This document shows, one piece after another, positions 30,991-42,343 of a stretch of DNA of 64,000 nucleotides. The position numbers and the translations under genes were made by a program. How positions within the stretch are numbered: the first letter of the stretch is position 1; each line of letters starts with the position of its first letter. The notes beneath the pieces were generated by a model, which worked only from the letters and a program-made list of their open reading frames with translations, had not been told where the DNA came from and did no database searches. The stretch is from Mesotaenium endlicherianum (taxonomy: Eukaryota > Streptophyta > Zygnematophyceae > Zygnematales > Mesotaeniaceae), in the NCBI GenBank assembly GCA_009602735.1, contig WELA01010935.1, positions 62,001 through 126,000 on the forward strand, given 5' to 3'.

Positions 30991-32940
30991 ACAGCGCGAG
31001 CCACACGACGACGGTCAAGCTCTACCCTCCCAACCTCTTCAGCACCAACTGTGCACGCGCGGAGCGGATGACCCACATTGAACTTGCACCGGCCCTCTGA
31101 TACATCTACCTCCGTCCAGGTACTTGCCATGCCTATACTGCTTCGAAGCTGCAGTGTCAATGAGTAAGGCCTCCACGAAAGTGGCCCTCACTGTTTATGG
31201 CTTCTCACTCATCTCATCCAAGTGCATGCCACTCTTTAAATTCTTGGGCGGCACACTTACGTACACTTTACATAGCACTTAGTGAATTTGAACTTATTCA
31301 CTAGAGGGAACTCCTTCATGCGATTCTGATTATGGGCCTTGACTTGGACCACAGAACCTAGCCATTTTGTAGTGCGGCAGAAGTAGTGGCTTCCCTCCCT
31401 TTCCATGAGCACAGTGTAACCCTTTAACAGAGCGGCTCCACAGGCCCTAGATTAGAAGGCGGCTGGATACCCCACAATCAAGTATGTAATACCCTACAAC
31501 AGTTTTAGCACATACTTGATCATGCAATGGTCTATACCCAACACGCCACTCAAATGCCACCAGCTTGGCATTGGAAAAATATTTGTATATTATCAAGCCC
31601 TCTGCTTTGAGAATTCTAAACAAGTAGATGACCTTGCATTCATTGCGTTCTTAAATGTGAGGATGGGAGCACGTTCAAGTACAGGGCCTCCTTGAGATTT
31701 GTGGGCCATGTTTAGAAGATGTGAGAGATGCCTGGAATGAAGGTAGTTAGAGGGAGAGGGAAGAATTCCGAGAGTGAAGGCCAGAGATTGCTGAAATGGT
31801 TATTAAGTGGGCACAATGTCATGAAAGATGGGAGCCGATAAACTCGTTTTGCATCCATTTTTAAAATCACATTTTGCTTGGTTGTCCCCATGCATGCTCG
31901 TGTTCGAGCTCTTTGTAAAGGTCTTCATATGAGCTCTGCTCCTCGTGGAGCTCAAGACACACCATGGGGCATCCTGCGTGCACTTTCTTGAGGAAGGATG
32001 ATGATCACATTTGCTGGTGTACGTCATGATCTGTTTCACGACACGTGTGATTATTTCCCTGCTGTAAGTTAACGTGACGTGAAAAAGTGACGCTGTTGGA
32101 CTGCTATTGAGCATTGAAAATGCACCTTTTGTAGGAATTATCACTTGAGCCACTTACACAAAGCCTTGGCTCTGGGATGTGCATTATAGCACATTGCACG
32201 AGAGGGGTATGGAAGGACAAGGTTGGAGGTTTGCCACAGTCCACTGTGCTCCACGTCGACCACATACCATGTTTCAGGGCTAGAGGAGCTCGGATTTGAG
32301 AATTGGACAAGGTTCAACACCATATATTATGTCAAAGATCGATAACAAGAGTCGCTCAACCACATCCAACCCCTCTGCACCAACCAACCAAGCGCGAGTA
32401 GAATATGAACCTTGTGTTAAAAAGACTTTCATGAATTGCAATATCGGTTTGGGCACACGCCCTACTTCAATGAAAAAAAAGACAACAGAATGCCGTACTT
32501 GGCATACACATTCCGCCTAATGATGCACTATTTTTCAGGTCACATTCAATCGTTGGCCAATTTTGTAAGTTGTTTTACTTCACTTCATTTGCACAAACAT
32601 CACTTCTCAAATGCCACTTGTGTTTGCAACTAGAAGTGACTGCACCTAACACATAATAAATTATATTTCAAAAGTTGAACAATGCCTTTAAAGTTCGCAG
32701 TCATCGCCATCTATAAGTTCTCCTTTCATTGTTTCGGCCAAAATGTAGGGCATGTCAGGGATGACTGGCATCTTTTAAACCCAGGTGAAGGACAATGGAT
32801 TATGGGGGTAGTATAAGAAGAAGAACACTTCCTCGGGAAGTAAAGAAATGAGCTCGGGAGGCAATAGTTAGTTCCCTTATCGATGTATACGGCCACAAAT
32901 ACCAACAGCTAGTGAAGCCGAAGGTAGTGTGAAGAAAAGG
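30991..32940 (-). other. coding-like relic on minus strand, not assigned
   Basis: A minus frame around 31620-31450 reads KVIYLFRILKAEGLIIYKYF and AFEWRVGYRPLHDQV without stops. A neighbouring frame reads SHYFCRTTKWLGSVVQVKAH (about 31400-31340). The mixture of hydrophobic and charged residues looks protein-coding, but stops are frequent elsewhere and I recognise no family. Confidence 0.25.
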
Positions 32941-34420
32941 AGAAAGTCTGACCCCACCATGAGCAAGGCAGATGTGGGGATGTTAACTGATAGTTTCAAA
33001 ATTGGCGAGAGACTCATGTTCTTCAAAAAGCCCTAGATGCTGACACTGTTTGCACAACAATGAGGCCATTGTCAAGAATTACATCATGCTCGGCATCACA
33101 AAAAAGATGGAAGGAGACGATGAGGCTGCTACAGACGGTGGAGAAATCGCAATGTCGCCTCAGTTGGCAGTAATACTCCAAAACAAGATAGGTATTATAG
33201 GCAGCGATGCACATGTGCACCTGGTTCTTTAACATCGCAGACGATGTCAACCACGTGATTGGGGCCCCAAAGAGGGCTCTAAGAACCCCTCTTGCGCCTA
33301 GGAAAAACAAGCTGGTAAGTCCGCAATGTGTTGATTCTGCTCTGTTATGTCAAATTTGAATTCCCACTATGGTCAAAAATTCCTCATTTTCTTTCAGTGT
33401 ATGCAAGCGGATAGCTGTGCAAAGGTATTTAAACTGAAGCGGACCCACTTTATGTACATGGGTGGCCATTGAGTTCAACAGAAACGTTATAGATGTTGAG
33501 ATAGTGGAGGTCATCAATGGATCATAGTACTAAGAGACGAGAGGGCAACCAAGGTAATGGACGATTGGACCAACGAAAAGATGCGTCTCAATCCATAACT
33601 TTCTATGTGGTTCAAGCAGCATCCGATTAAAGTGCAAGTACGCAAGGAGATCACAGACGTGAGTGTTAATCTCTAGCCCTAATGAGGAACCCATCCTTTC
33701 TAAGCAATCCTGTGATGTGAAGGCAATTGCGCCTATGACTAGTTTGTCCATCTCAGCGCAGCTTGTTATTGGGAGCTGTGTAATTGTTGCAAACTAGATA
33801 GAAAAAAAACAAGGTGTTGATCACCCCCAAGATCAATGTGCTCATGAAGCTTCTTGAGTACATGCTCGAAGAAGACCAAACCGAGTTTTCTGTTGCAAAG
33901 AGATTGAAGATGCCCAAGTATTTGATGCACACTACAATACCTTGGAAGAGCTTAATTGAAAACGGTGGCAAGGTTGAGGACATAACATAAAAACGCCAGT
34001 CGATGGAATTGCTAATCATTGCTTTCATAACACGTGTGAGTACCATCTACTCTCATAAATGGCAAGTCAAATTGGGTGAAGTTCTAGTGGAAGGTGTGCT
34101 TGGTGACAGCTTCATTGATACTCTTGCATTTGTCTTTTGTGCAGGTAGACACAACAAGCGCTTGCGAGAGGAGACGACAACAAAGCTCAGCTGGTATCCA
34201 ACAAGCCTTTTTAAAATGAGAAGTGAAAACCAACTCACTTATATAAATGGACTTGTAGCTTGGATTGGCCTTGTTGCAATTGAATGCGTTTGCTTGTGTG
34301 AATTGGAGGCAAGGGTCACAAGCGTGGGGGTGCCGCACCGACCACTGTGTGAGTGCAAGCCAAGAAGGAGCCCTCGAATAAAAAGGAACAGAACGAAATG
34401 CGAGCGAACAACTTTTTGAC
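32941..34420 (+). other. coding-like relic on plus strand with splice-like sites, not assigned
   Basis: Segments with coding character are SVKKRRKSDPTMSKADVGML (about 32930-33000), VNHVIGAPKRALRTPLAPRK (about 33245-33310), KINVLMKLLEYMLEEDQTEF (about 33830-33890) and LGEVLVEGVLGDSFIDTLAF (about 34075-34130). Between 33315 and 33398 the text CTG|GTAAGT ... TTCTTTCAG|TG looks like a plant-type intron, though no full gene model holds. Stops and frame changes separate the pieces. It may be a decayed host gene or an unknown element. Confidence 0.25.
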
Positions 34421-35480
34421 GCGCAATAGAGACAAAACCCGTTGTGTTGGCCTTGTATATTAATGTTACAATGAGTGGTAGGTATATAGTGGGATACATA
34501 GAGGTACTTTGCAAGCAGCTTTGAATGGTGGACAACAAGCAGCTAGGTACGCTCAATTTACATGCATTACGTGAATTAGTACTCAGTATGTTGGAAGTAC
34601 ATTTCCAGTTAATTCAGAAAAATGGTTTCTCAATATTATCTGCGATAAAAATGCTCCTTAAGCATTTTGAATGACAGTCTGCTGTTGTGGCTTGATAGCA
34701 TTTGTATTTATGGAATGAAGAGTACAAATATTCCTCTCCTCATATAACAGCATCTCCCAGACATCTTTGCCATTTTTGCAATTAGGATGTGGCAGATCTG
34801 ACTGTCTTTTAGTGCTAAGACAAGAGTGTCCTTGCCTCCTCATTCTTTGTCTTTCCACTTTTCCTGATTTGGCTGCTTCCTTGTAGTATGACATGACTCT
34901 GCGTCACAAGGTGGATAAATATCCAAGGACTTTCATTGTGACGAGCTATCCGCAAAATACTTGCGTAATCCATGCACAATAGTTATAAATCAAAATTGTG
35001 TTAGATGTACAAGGATCACTGGAGACAACGGCAGAACATTGAGAGCACAATTGGAAGTGGACACAACGCTTAAGGTCGTGTGGGGTTTGTGCGCATGTGC
35101 ACGCGGATGTATACATGTTAGGCTGTAATCAATAAGGTACCAACGGGGACGGAGTGATAATGACATGATGAGCCGTCAAAATTTAGTTAGCAGCGGTGAC
35201 GGACATATAAGTAAACTGGCTGTTGTCAAAAGCAAAGTCATCTGGAACTTGGGCAAAATGGACGGAAGAAAATTATTCGAATATTATATTTGGATTTCCA
35301 ATTGCTCAAATTAGAGCCTGTTGGCGCCCGTCGGCAAATCCGACTCAGTTGTATTTCGCACTTGGATTTTTGTTGAGATTTTCCCTATGTCACCGTGAGG
35401 GTGTGGGCCCAAAATCAGCAGCATACAGAGGGGACAAAAGATACTGAGGTCAAACCCAAAGTTCATCCAGCATGCCAAGT
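34421..35480. other. no gene recognised
   Basis: AT-rich DNA with short frames on both strands (for example 34894-34658 on -) and no recognisable motif or repeat partner. Confidence 0.35.
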
Positions 35481-35489
35481 TGGTAAAAC

Positions 35490-36110
35490 TTGTTCTTGTT
35501 CAGTGGACGCAAATCTAGCAACCATGGGATCAAAACAAGAGGGGTCTAGGTTGCGGCTCAACCCATCTGCATCGTGGTTGCACAACTCCTAAGTATTTTT
35601 AATAATAAAATCATACTCCTCAAGGATAAGGGCCCAACGCGCATATCAACCTGTGACTTTCAAGTTAGTCATCAACCACTGCACAGGTCGGCGGTCACTG
35701 ATGAGAGTAAAATGAGCCCCATACAAATAAGGGCGGTGATGGACCACGCCCAAGACGACAGCCACACACTCACCCTCATAGAAACTATACTACTCTCAGC
35801 GGGATTGTTGCTACGACAAGCATATGCAACAACGTACTCATTACCCTCATCATCCGACTGGGCAAGGCCAACTCCTAATTTCAAATAACTCTAGTCGATG
35901 TGGAGAGTGCCAAACTTATTGTAGTTAGGACAACAAAGGGTAGGAGCAGTAGATAGAAGTTTCCTTAAGTTTTTCAAACGCTTGCCAACATACATCAGAG
36001 CATTCCAACTGGACATCCTTCTTAGAGTTCATTAATGGGATTGGCAATTTCACTAAAGTTAGGACGAATACGACAGTGCTAACCACTAATACCCATGAAA
36101 GCCCGCAACT
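35490..36110 (-). pseudogene. Ty3/gypsy RT end and RNase H fragment
   Basis: Read leftwards the frames contain KDVQLECSDVCWQAFEKLKE (end of RT connection, about 36035-35975), NKFGTLHIDYSYLKLGVGLA, then NEYVVAYACRSNN (RNase H). After a frame change come YEGECVAVV, YGAHFTLISDRRPVQWLM and YARWALILEEYDF, ending in HDADGLSR. This is the order of a Ty3 RNase H with its DADxLSR end. A TGA before YARW and two frameshifts are visible. It is the same lineage as the pol at 58.6-59.6 kb. Confidence 0.75.
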
Positions 36111-36129
36111 AGACATGTCGGTCAGGTTT

Positions 36130-37500
36130 GGGCGAAGCAAGAAGAGGCCCCCGTGCCATGTCCAACACTAAAACAACAAGGGAGGTCGACACATCCCACC
36201 TCAGTCAGTGTCCCCCTCGGCTCCCCTCCCGCCAGCAACCACGGCCAGCGACCACAGCACGTCAGTCCTCGTCAGACGTCCCTGCACAAACACACAGAAA
36301 GGCAAATGACAATTTTGATGCCACGCCGAGCATATATCACGAGTCGGCCCGGCGTCATCGAACGATGCATCAATGTTGATGAATGGTCTCAAAGGATCCC
36401 AAACATGATGAAACGACGTCGTGTCCAACTATGGAACCTAACGCGCACGCGCAAAGCCCTTAATAATTTTTCTGTCAAAGAGCTTACGTGAGGGGCCCCT
36501 TAATGACCACAAACACATACTACATACTCGTTTTTGTCCTTGTTCTTGTTGTTCTTCTTGTTCTTGTTCTCGATCGTGGTCAAAATTTTGTGAGGGGTCG
36601 TGAACGCCCCCAAACGACACTGACAAATTGAAAGCGAGCGTCACCGTGACCACATCAACGATCACAAAAAATGAAAGCGTTAACGACAAAGTTGAAACAA
36701 ATTAAATATCACAAAAAAAAAGAGGTGCTGCCAAGCAAAACGGGCCTCGCGCCATGGCCGCCAATAAAAAAGACGAGGCTGGGTAGGCACTGGTAGGCAC
36801 AACTCACCTTGGCCGGTCTTGCCCCCCTCTCCCCTCCCATCATCGGCAATCGCCACAGCACAAACACAAAACCAAAAAGATGTCGGTTGAATGACGATTT
36901 TGACGATATCCGATGCACACATACAAGGCATCGGCGCGGCGCAGGCAAATCGTCCTCCACTTCAAACGTTCTCAAACCATCAAAGGGCCTAACGCGCGTC
37001 CAACCTCAAAACCAGACGCGCACGTTCGAGGCCCTCCCTGCTCCCAAACGGGTTTCGTGAGGGGCGCCGTACTGACGAACACAAAACAATCCTTGTTCTC
37101 CTTGTTGTCTTTGGGACCCTTCTAGATCAGATTGAAATGTGTGTGATGGAGGCGACAATTTTCCTCACGAATGCGCCCAAACGATGACGACAAAACAAAA
37201 CGTGCACGACAAAAAATTGAAACGTCGATGACATCGACGGCGCCTGTCACCTTTCAAACAAATCAACAATCACGAAGACAAGGTGGGGCCAAGCAAGAAG
37301 GGGCCCCCGCGCCAAGTCCAACAATTGAAAAGACGAGGGAGGGTCGACACAAATCACCTCGGCCGGTCCGCCCCCCCGCTCCCCTCCAGCTTGCGGCCAT
37401 GGCTCGTCAGTCGTCGTCGTTAGGCGTTCGTGTAAATACAAAAGAAAAGCAGATGACAATTTTGATGCCGCAACGAGCATTGATCACGCGCCGGCATGAC
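36130..37500. repeat. three degenerate tandem copies of a unit of about 570 bp
   Basis: Units start near 36130, 36728 and 37285. Each holds, in order, a block like AAGCAAGAA-GGGCC-CCGCGCCA, a GGTCGACACA-like block, CCCCTC-CC and AATGACAATTTTGATGCC or similar. Then come CTAACGCGC, a TGAGGGGC block, a CTTGTTCT-rich pyrimidine tract and CAATCACAAA. The third unit is shorter. No coding frame runs through all copies. Confidence 0.8.
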
Positions 37501-38413
37501 TTGAATTGTAGATGAACCAGGCAAGTGCAGAGCACGTGCGTGTGTAGACTTGAACTTGGACTTGCACTTGGACTTTTACCCTAGTTCTAGACCTGCTTTT
37601 AGCCTAGCCTAACCTAATGCATTTCTGCTGTATTGTTTTTAAGATAGTTGACATATATTACCTAAAATTCTAGTAATGGGTAATTCTACTCTTAGTTTGT
37701 AGCTGAGAGGAACTTTGTGTTGCACTACTTCATACTATTAATGCAACTACCTAAGCTAAGCTTCTTGCTGTCCCATCTAGCTACTGCTCTTGCTCAACTA
37801 TAAATGTATGTAAGGGCGAGGGTGGGTGGGATCTTACAACACTATACAAATGCATTGCAATAGCTTCTATCATCCTACCAACCTGCTATATAGTTGAGGA
37901 ATGATTAGCATTTATCTAACTACGCATTCTACTCCTGCAGACTTGTAGAAATGGAGTTCTCGAAGCAACAAAATCTTGTAGTTTTGACCTCCGATGTTTG
38001 ACGTCTGAATTAGTTTACATGTGAAAGAGTATACATTTTTTGCACTTTCAAACTTTAACTTTATTTCAATTAAATTACCAATTTGAAGATGCATGAATCT
38101 TCTCCTCATCGTGGTCACTGTTCATCGTACCATATAGTAATATAGTGATGCAGATTTAATTTGTAGATGTATCATACAAGTGCAAATTTAGCTCACATGT
38201 AGAATAGTGTGGGGTAGGCTAGGATAGAGTAGAGAAGAGAAAAAAGATGCTAGTGCAGGAGTAGGGAAGAGAAACCGGCCATAGGAGAATGGAAGAAGAA
38301 TCTAGATTGCAAGAGACCTACTAGTGAAGGACAACAACAGGAGGCAGGCAAGCTCTGCTAGAACAAAATATGGTGAGTTGAAACATAGGGAGGCGAGTTC
38401 AGATCATACGGTC
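37501..38413. other. no gene recognised; possible DIRS terminal sequence at right
   Basis: The first 700 bp show no motif. From about 38210 the text GTAGAATAGTG...GATAGAGTAGAGAAG recalls the 139-bp repeat at 18401-18539, consistent with sequence downstream of a DIRS recombinase, whose tail lies at 38414-38530. Confidence 0.35.
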
Positions 38414-38530
38414 ACCCCTTACTCTTCTTCCTCATAAAAGCAAGCAGTAGCTGTTTTTGTGAGATGCTAACAGTAGTTGGAGCATCAGGGGGAGCTATAG
38501 CATCAGGGGGAGCTATATCCTCAGCAGCCT
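38414..38530 (-). pseudogene. DIRS tyrosine recombinase, C-terminal fragment
   Basis: The minus frame IAPPDAIAPPDAPTTVSISQ followed by KQLLLAFMRKKSKG and a TGA is the counterpart of HKIAPPDSIDQATHSKEQLL and IAFVKKQSKK at the end of the recombinase at 19309. An 18-bp tandem duplication (GCATCAGGGGGAGCTATA twice, about 38481-38516) repeats IAPPDA. Everything upstream is missing. Confidence 0.75.
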
Positions 38531-38893
38531 AGTTATAGGATACGTATTTGGAAAATACGTAAAACGTATACGTATTGCAAAACTACGTGTGAAAAATGGA
38601 AATACGTGAGTGTTACGTTTTCCCAAGATTCTCGAAACAATTGGCAGAGCTTTTAACTTTCAAATTGCTTCGAAACCTCGAGCGCGATCAATTGCGAATG
38701 GTAGAGGACACAATTTGCTATGATATGAAGGAGGTGAAAGTAGAAAATTCATTGTCACATTCTCAAACCGCCAAATAATCCTTTTTACCTCGTCGGGACG
38801 CGTATTTTGAGTATTTTGAAAATACGTCAAAATACGTGGTGTAATACGTCGCTCACGGTCCAATACGCGCATTATACGCTCAGTATAAGCTAA
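38531..38893. mobile_element. MITE-like insertion with TACGTATT-rich inverted ends
   Basis: Both ends are built of ATACGT/ACGTATT words in inverted orientation: left GGATACGTATTTGGAAAATA, right ending AATACGCGCATTATACGC. The interior has no long frame. It lies exactly between a DIRS fragment and an LTR fragment, so it or a deletion marks that junction. A target duplication could not be fixed. Confidence 0.4.
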
Positions 38894-39102
38894 CACATTC
38901 TTTGACAATTAGCTGACTGCCTATGGATGGCAATTTGGGAGGATAGGAGATGGTTGTGCATTGGTTAGCCAAGGTCCTATCGATGTGGTTAACTCCCGGG
39001 TAGGCGAGCCATCGCACTTGTCGTTGAACAGTAAACTTATTCCATGTACATAGTTAGAGCATGCTTTTGGGTTCTGCATTTGGAAACGAGGCCAACTTTT
39101 TT
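38894..39102 (+). repeat. LTR fragment of the 53-kb Ty3 family
   Basis: It shares ACACATTCTTTG, TAGCTGACT, TGGTTAACTCCCGGGTAGGC, CATTCCATGTACATA and GAAACGAGGCC with the LTR at 53099-53819, with an internal deletion and a truncated right end. Confidence 0.75.
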
Positions 39103-40029
39103 ATCAGTGGGGGAAATCCATGACCCCGCTGAGCAACCCAACCAGTAGGAGCCACCTGACAGCTCGCGCACGATGTCGCTCAGCCGAGACTTAAACCCTG
39201 GCTGTGCACAAAACCACGGCGCACGCACAATTTGCGATGCCAAGGCTGCGTAGAGCCAGCACGCCCGTGAGCGAGCCTCTCGAGCATTGCACGGGGCATG
39301 CGCAGTCGAGTGCGCCGACGGAGCAACAATCTGGCTAGTCCGCCTCCGGGGCAATCCTAGAGCGCCACTTAATAACCCTACAGAAGCCTTACTAGCCCCT
39401 GCAGCTGTACCACCACCAGTGCGTGTCCCCACAGTGGCGCTGGCTTTCGCCAGAGCGTCTGCGCTGCCACCAGAGTTTGCGCCAGCAGCTCAGTTTGCGA
39501 TGGCGCTAGTCGCACCAGGGACGGCAGCCGCCATATCCGATGCCATGGTCTGCTGCGCACGGACCCGACCATTGAGTAGTGGCTCAAAACGCCACGTTGC
39601 ATCCTGCAAACGCACACTCGTGGCAGTCGCCGGACGTTTAGCGGTTGCGCACAAGCGCAACAGGCTCGACTAGGGAACGTCGCACAAAAGCCCCGCGTCT
39701 GCCCCGCTCCTTCCAAGTACCAGAGACACCCACGGAGTTTTCCGCACCCGCTCCGCAAGCACTCGCCGCACTACTGATGATGGTGCAGCTTAGTGCGGAG
39801 GTCCTCTCACTCGCACTATACCGCATGCCAAAGATTTCCTTTGTTAAGTTTGGCATGACCATGGAGGCAACACGAAAGGCCGCCTAGCTGATGTTGCGAT
39901 TGCGCGCATCTAGCACATGTGCAAGCGCTGACAGGTCGGCACCTCGCGCCGCCGGCAGTGCTTCTTGCACCCGCTGGACCTCTGCACGAGCGTTGGTTGA
40001 GCAGCAGCCTGAATGGGACATTCTTTGAT
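39103..40029 (+). pseudogene. Ala/Pro-rich N-terminal part of DNMT retroelement
   Basis: This is GC-rich DNA with long plus frames (39287-39673; 39645-39887) rich in Ala, Pro, Thr and Arg, such as APAAVPPPVRVPTVALAFA. No zinc knuckle or capsid motif is visible. Composition changes abruptly from the AT-rich left flank at about 39.1 kb and remains GC-rich to 43.5 kb. It precedes a retroelement protease in the same orientation, so it is probably the Gag region. Confidence 0.4.
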
Positions 40030-40590
40030 AACGCCCAGGGGATCGTGCTCGTCAACAAACAGGCCGCCTAGCGCATCAGTTTTGACACCTGCGCTCAGCT
40101 CGTCCTGATTAGCCTTAGCTATTTCAGGCAGCTGGGCCTCTCTTTGGTTGACCTGGAGGAATCGCCCACGCGGATCAACACGGCGGCTAGTACCTTTGAG
40201 TTTATTAGGGGATGCACGCGGCGGGCTCTTGTCTTCACCTTCCGCCCAAGGACCGCGGATAAGACAACAATCCACCGCTATGCGCTCGTGACGGGCTCTG
40301 TCACCTAAAACGTTTTGTTGAGGCAGGATGTGCTCTTTCCCATTGGAGCTGTGGTGGACAAGTGGACCGAGCGAGTGCACCATCGGCCCAACTGGCGCTT
40401 GGGAGGCACGCGCACGGCCTCATTGCCACTTGACATCCTACACTGGCGACCCACATAAGCGGCGCTCTACGGCTTCATGGCACTGAGTAACAATAGCAAC
40501 CGGTTCGGCGTCACCTAGACGAGCAAGGGCGATTCGGTGGATGATGACGTACTTGTTGGGGCGGACTTGCTCTAGCCTCTGAACGAGTAG
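40030..40590 (+). pseudogene. retroelement aspartic protease (DNMT element)
   Basis: One frame reads QGIVLVNKQAA, a TAG, then RISFDTCAQLVLISLSYFRQ. This is the retropepsin active site with DTCA in place of DTGA (Asp codon 40084-40086). LSLVDLEESPTRINTAASTF and then NVLLRQDVLFPIGAVVD (the ILG-type second motif) follow, ending near HHRPNWRLGG. Stops occur within. The Gly-to-Cys change beside the catalytic Asp would impair catalysis. The same frame continues downstream into the linker before the methyltransferase, linking both to one polyprotein. Confidence 0.65.
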
Positions 40591-42343
40591 CCTCAGCTCC
40601 CAAGCGCAGAGCTCCACCTCTCTCCATAGGAGCAGGCGGAGCTGGTGATAGCGCAGATCCGAGAGTCAGTGCGCGTTTACACAGCGCAGCACGCCGTGAT
40701 GCGCCAGATGACAACAGCGGCGACCGCCGCCTGCGATGCCGCTACAGCAACAGTAGCCACGGCCGCTAAAGTGCACGAGCTCCTTGCAGACGTTGCAGGC
40801 ATGGCTTGCCTGTATGTCCTTGAGCCGCCTCTACGCAAGAGGACTCGCTTGCTCGCCGCAAGGTTTGACATTTGCCAGCAATAGGAGGTGCCAGTGAGAG
40901 TGGCCATGCAATTTCAGCCACCTTCGCCAATGATGCACACGGACAATACCAACTGCTGCACGACCGCTTCGGAGGAGGAGGCCATGTGCCAAGCCGCCCA
41001 CAACCCCCAAAAAGACAAGGAGCGGTACAAGAGGGCGCTGGAGGAGTCCTACAAGGAGCTAATCCAAGCAACTTTGCAAGTAATGCCCGTCACGCCCGTC
41101 GCTCGCGTTTGTCGCATGCCCACAAGTCCCCCAGGCTTCAACATCCTGATAGGGCCCCCAGGCTTTGACAAGCCTGCTGGTCCCGCGGGGCTTGGCCGTT
41201 TTGCATCCGTCGGCCCGCCAGGGTTCACCCGACCTGCGTCCGTCAAGTCCGGCAAAATCTACCACTGAACAGCAGGTCCACGTTGCCAGCCCAAGCATGA
41301 CTGTTCCACCGACGCCAGCTATTCCGACCTCACGCATTTGCTGCACGGCAAAGGTGCCAAAGATGATCGGGCCGGCTCTGCTAAATTCCCTGCTGCTAAT
41401 TCCGACACATCCGACACTAGCGCCAGAGCAGCCCGCGCGGTGGCCAACGGACCCGACATTGCATTAAATGCCATGCCCGTCGTGCGCTTGGTCATCCGTC
41501 CAAGGCCTAGAGGTGGTCTTTGCGGCAAACTGCGAATTGTCACTCCGCCACAACTCCGAAGCAGTACTTACAGCAAACGCAGCCTCACGCCCCCGCCTAA
41601 CGTGGGCCATCAGTCACGCCGCCCAACCGCGACACTCGTCACCGAGCCGTCCCACCACCAAACCACAAGGTGTGCGACCGTGAGGACGGTCCCCAATCCA
41701 CTACCTACGCCTCCCACGCACTATATGCTTGGCGTCCGGCAGTCCCACGGCAACGGCAACGGCAATGGCAACGGGCCTAGCGGCTCACCTCCCTTGAAGG
41801 TGGCTTGCACCAATCCCCGTCCTCTCGACTCTGCGTCCGAAAAATGTTCAACCGCCATCAATGAGCTGGCTCGCCGTCATCAACGCACCCGCTTACAGCG
41901 GTCGCTCCACCCTTAGCTTCGTGCGCAAGTCTAGCTCGCGCCCAGCCAGCCGGTGCGGGCACGTGAGTTGCGTATCGCACCAAGCCTGCTCGCAGCGCCA
42001 ACTCGGTGGACTTGCCTTTTCACTGGCGCCAGCAGGCCTACTTTGACAACCTCAGGCTTGCACTACGCCAGTGCCCCCGCACATCCTGCAGGACGCTTAG
42101 GACAGGTGGCAACATTATTAGGCCCACGCGCGAGCCGCACAGCCTTAAACGATGACTGGGTCCATCCCCTATCTCACGCGTGACTACGCAAAGCACGCAA
42201 TTGCGGCTCTGCGCAAGGCTTCGCACCAATACAGCAAGCCTCGCACATGTCCGCCCACCGGAGAGCCCGAGGACCCCGTCGTGGGTTGCTGTTTGCTTCC
42301 TACGCCAACCTAGACAGACCAGCTAGCCCGGTGACCCAACGGT
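40591..42343 (+). pseudogene. polyprotein linker with PPGF and GN repeats
   Basis: The protease frame continues with only a few stops (TAG at 40882-40884, TGA at 41266-41268) to 41913. It includes an Ala-rich helix (MTTAATAACDAATATVATAA) and a charged helix (KDKERYKRALEESYKELIQA). Four PPGF or similar repeats (TSPPGF, IGPPGF, GPAGL, VGPPGF; 41120-41230) and a GNGNGNGNG run (41750-41780) follow. A frame change then gives YFDNLRLALRQCP and TRDYAKHAIAALRKASHQYS (42035-42230) just before the methyltransferase. No reverse transcriptase, RNase H or integrase motif was found here. Confidence 0.45.
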
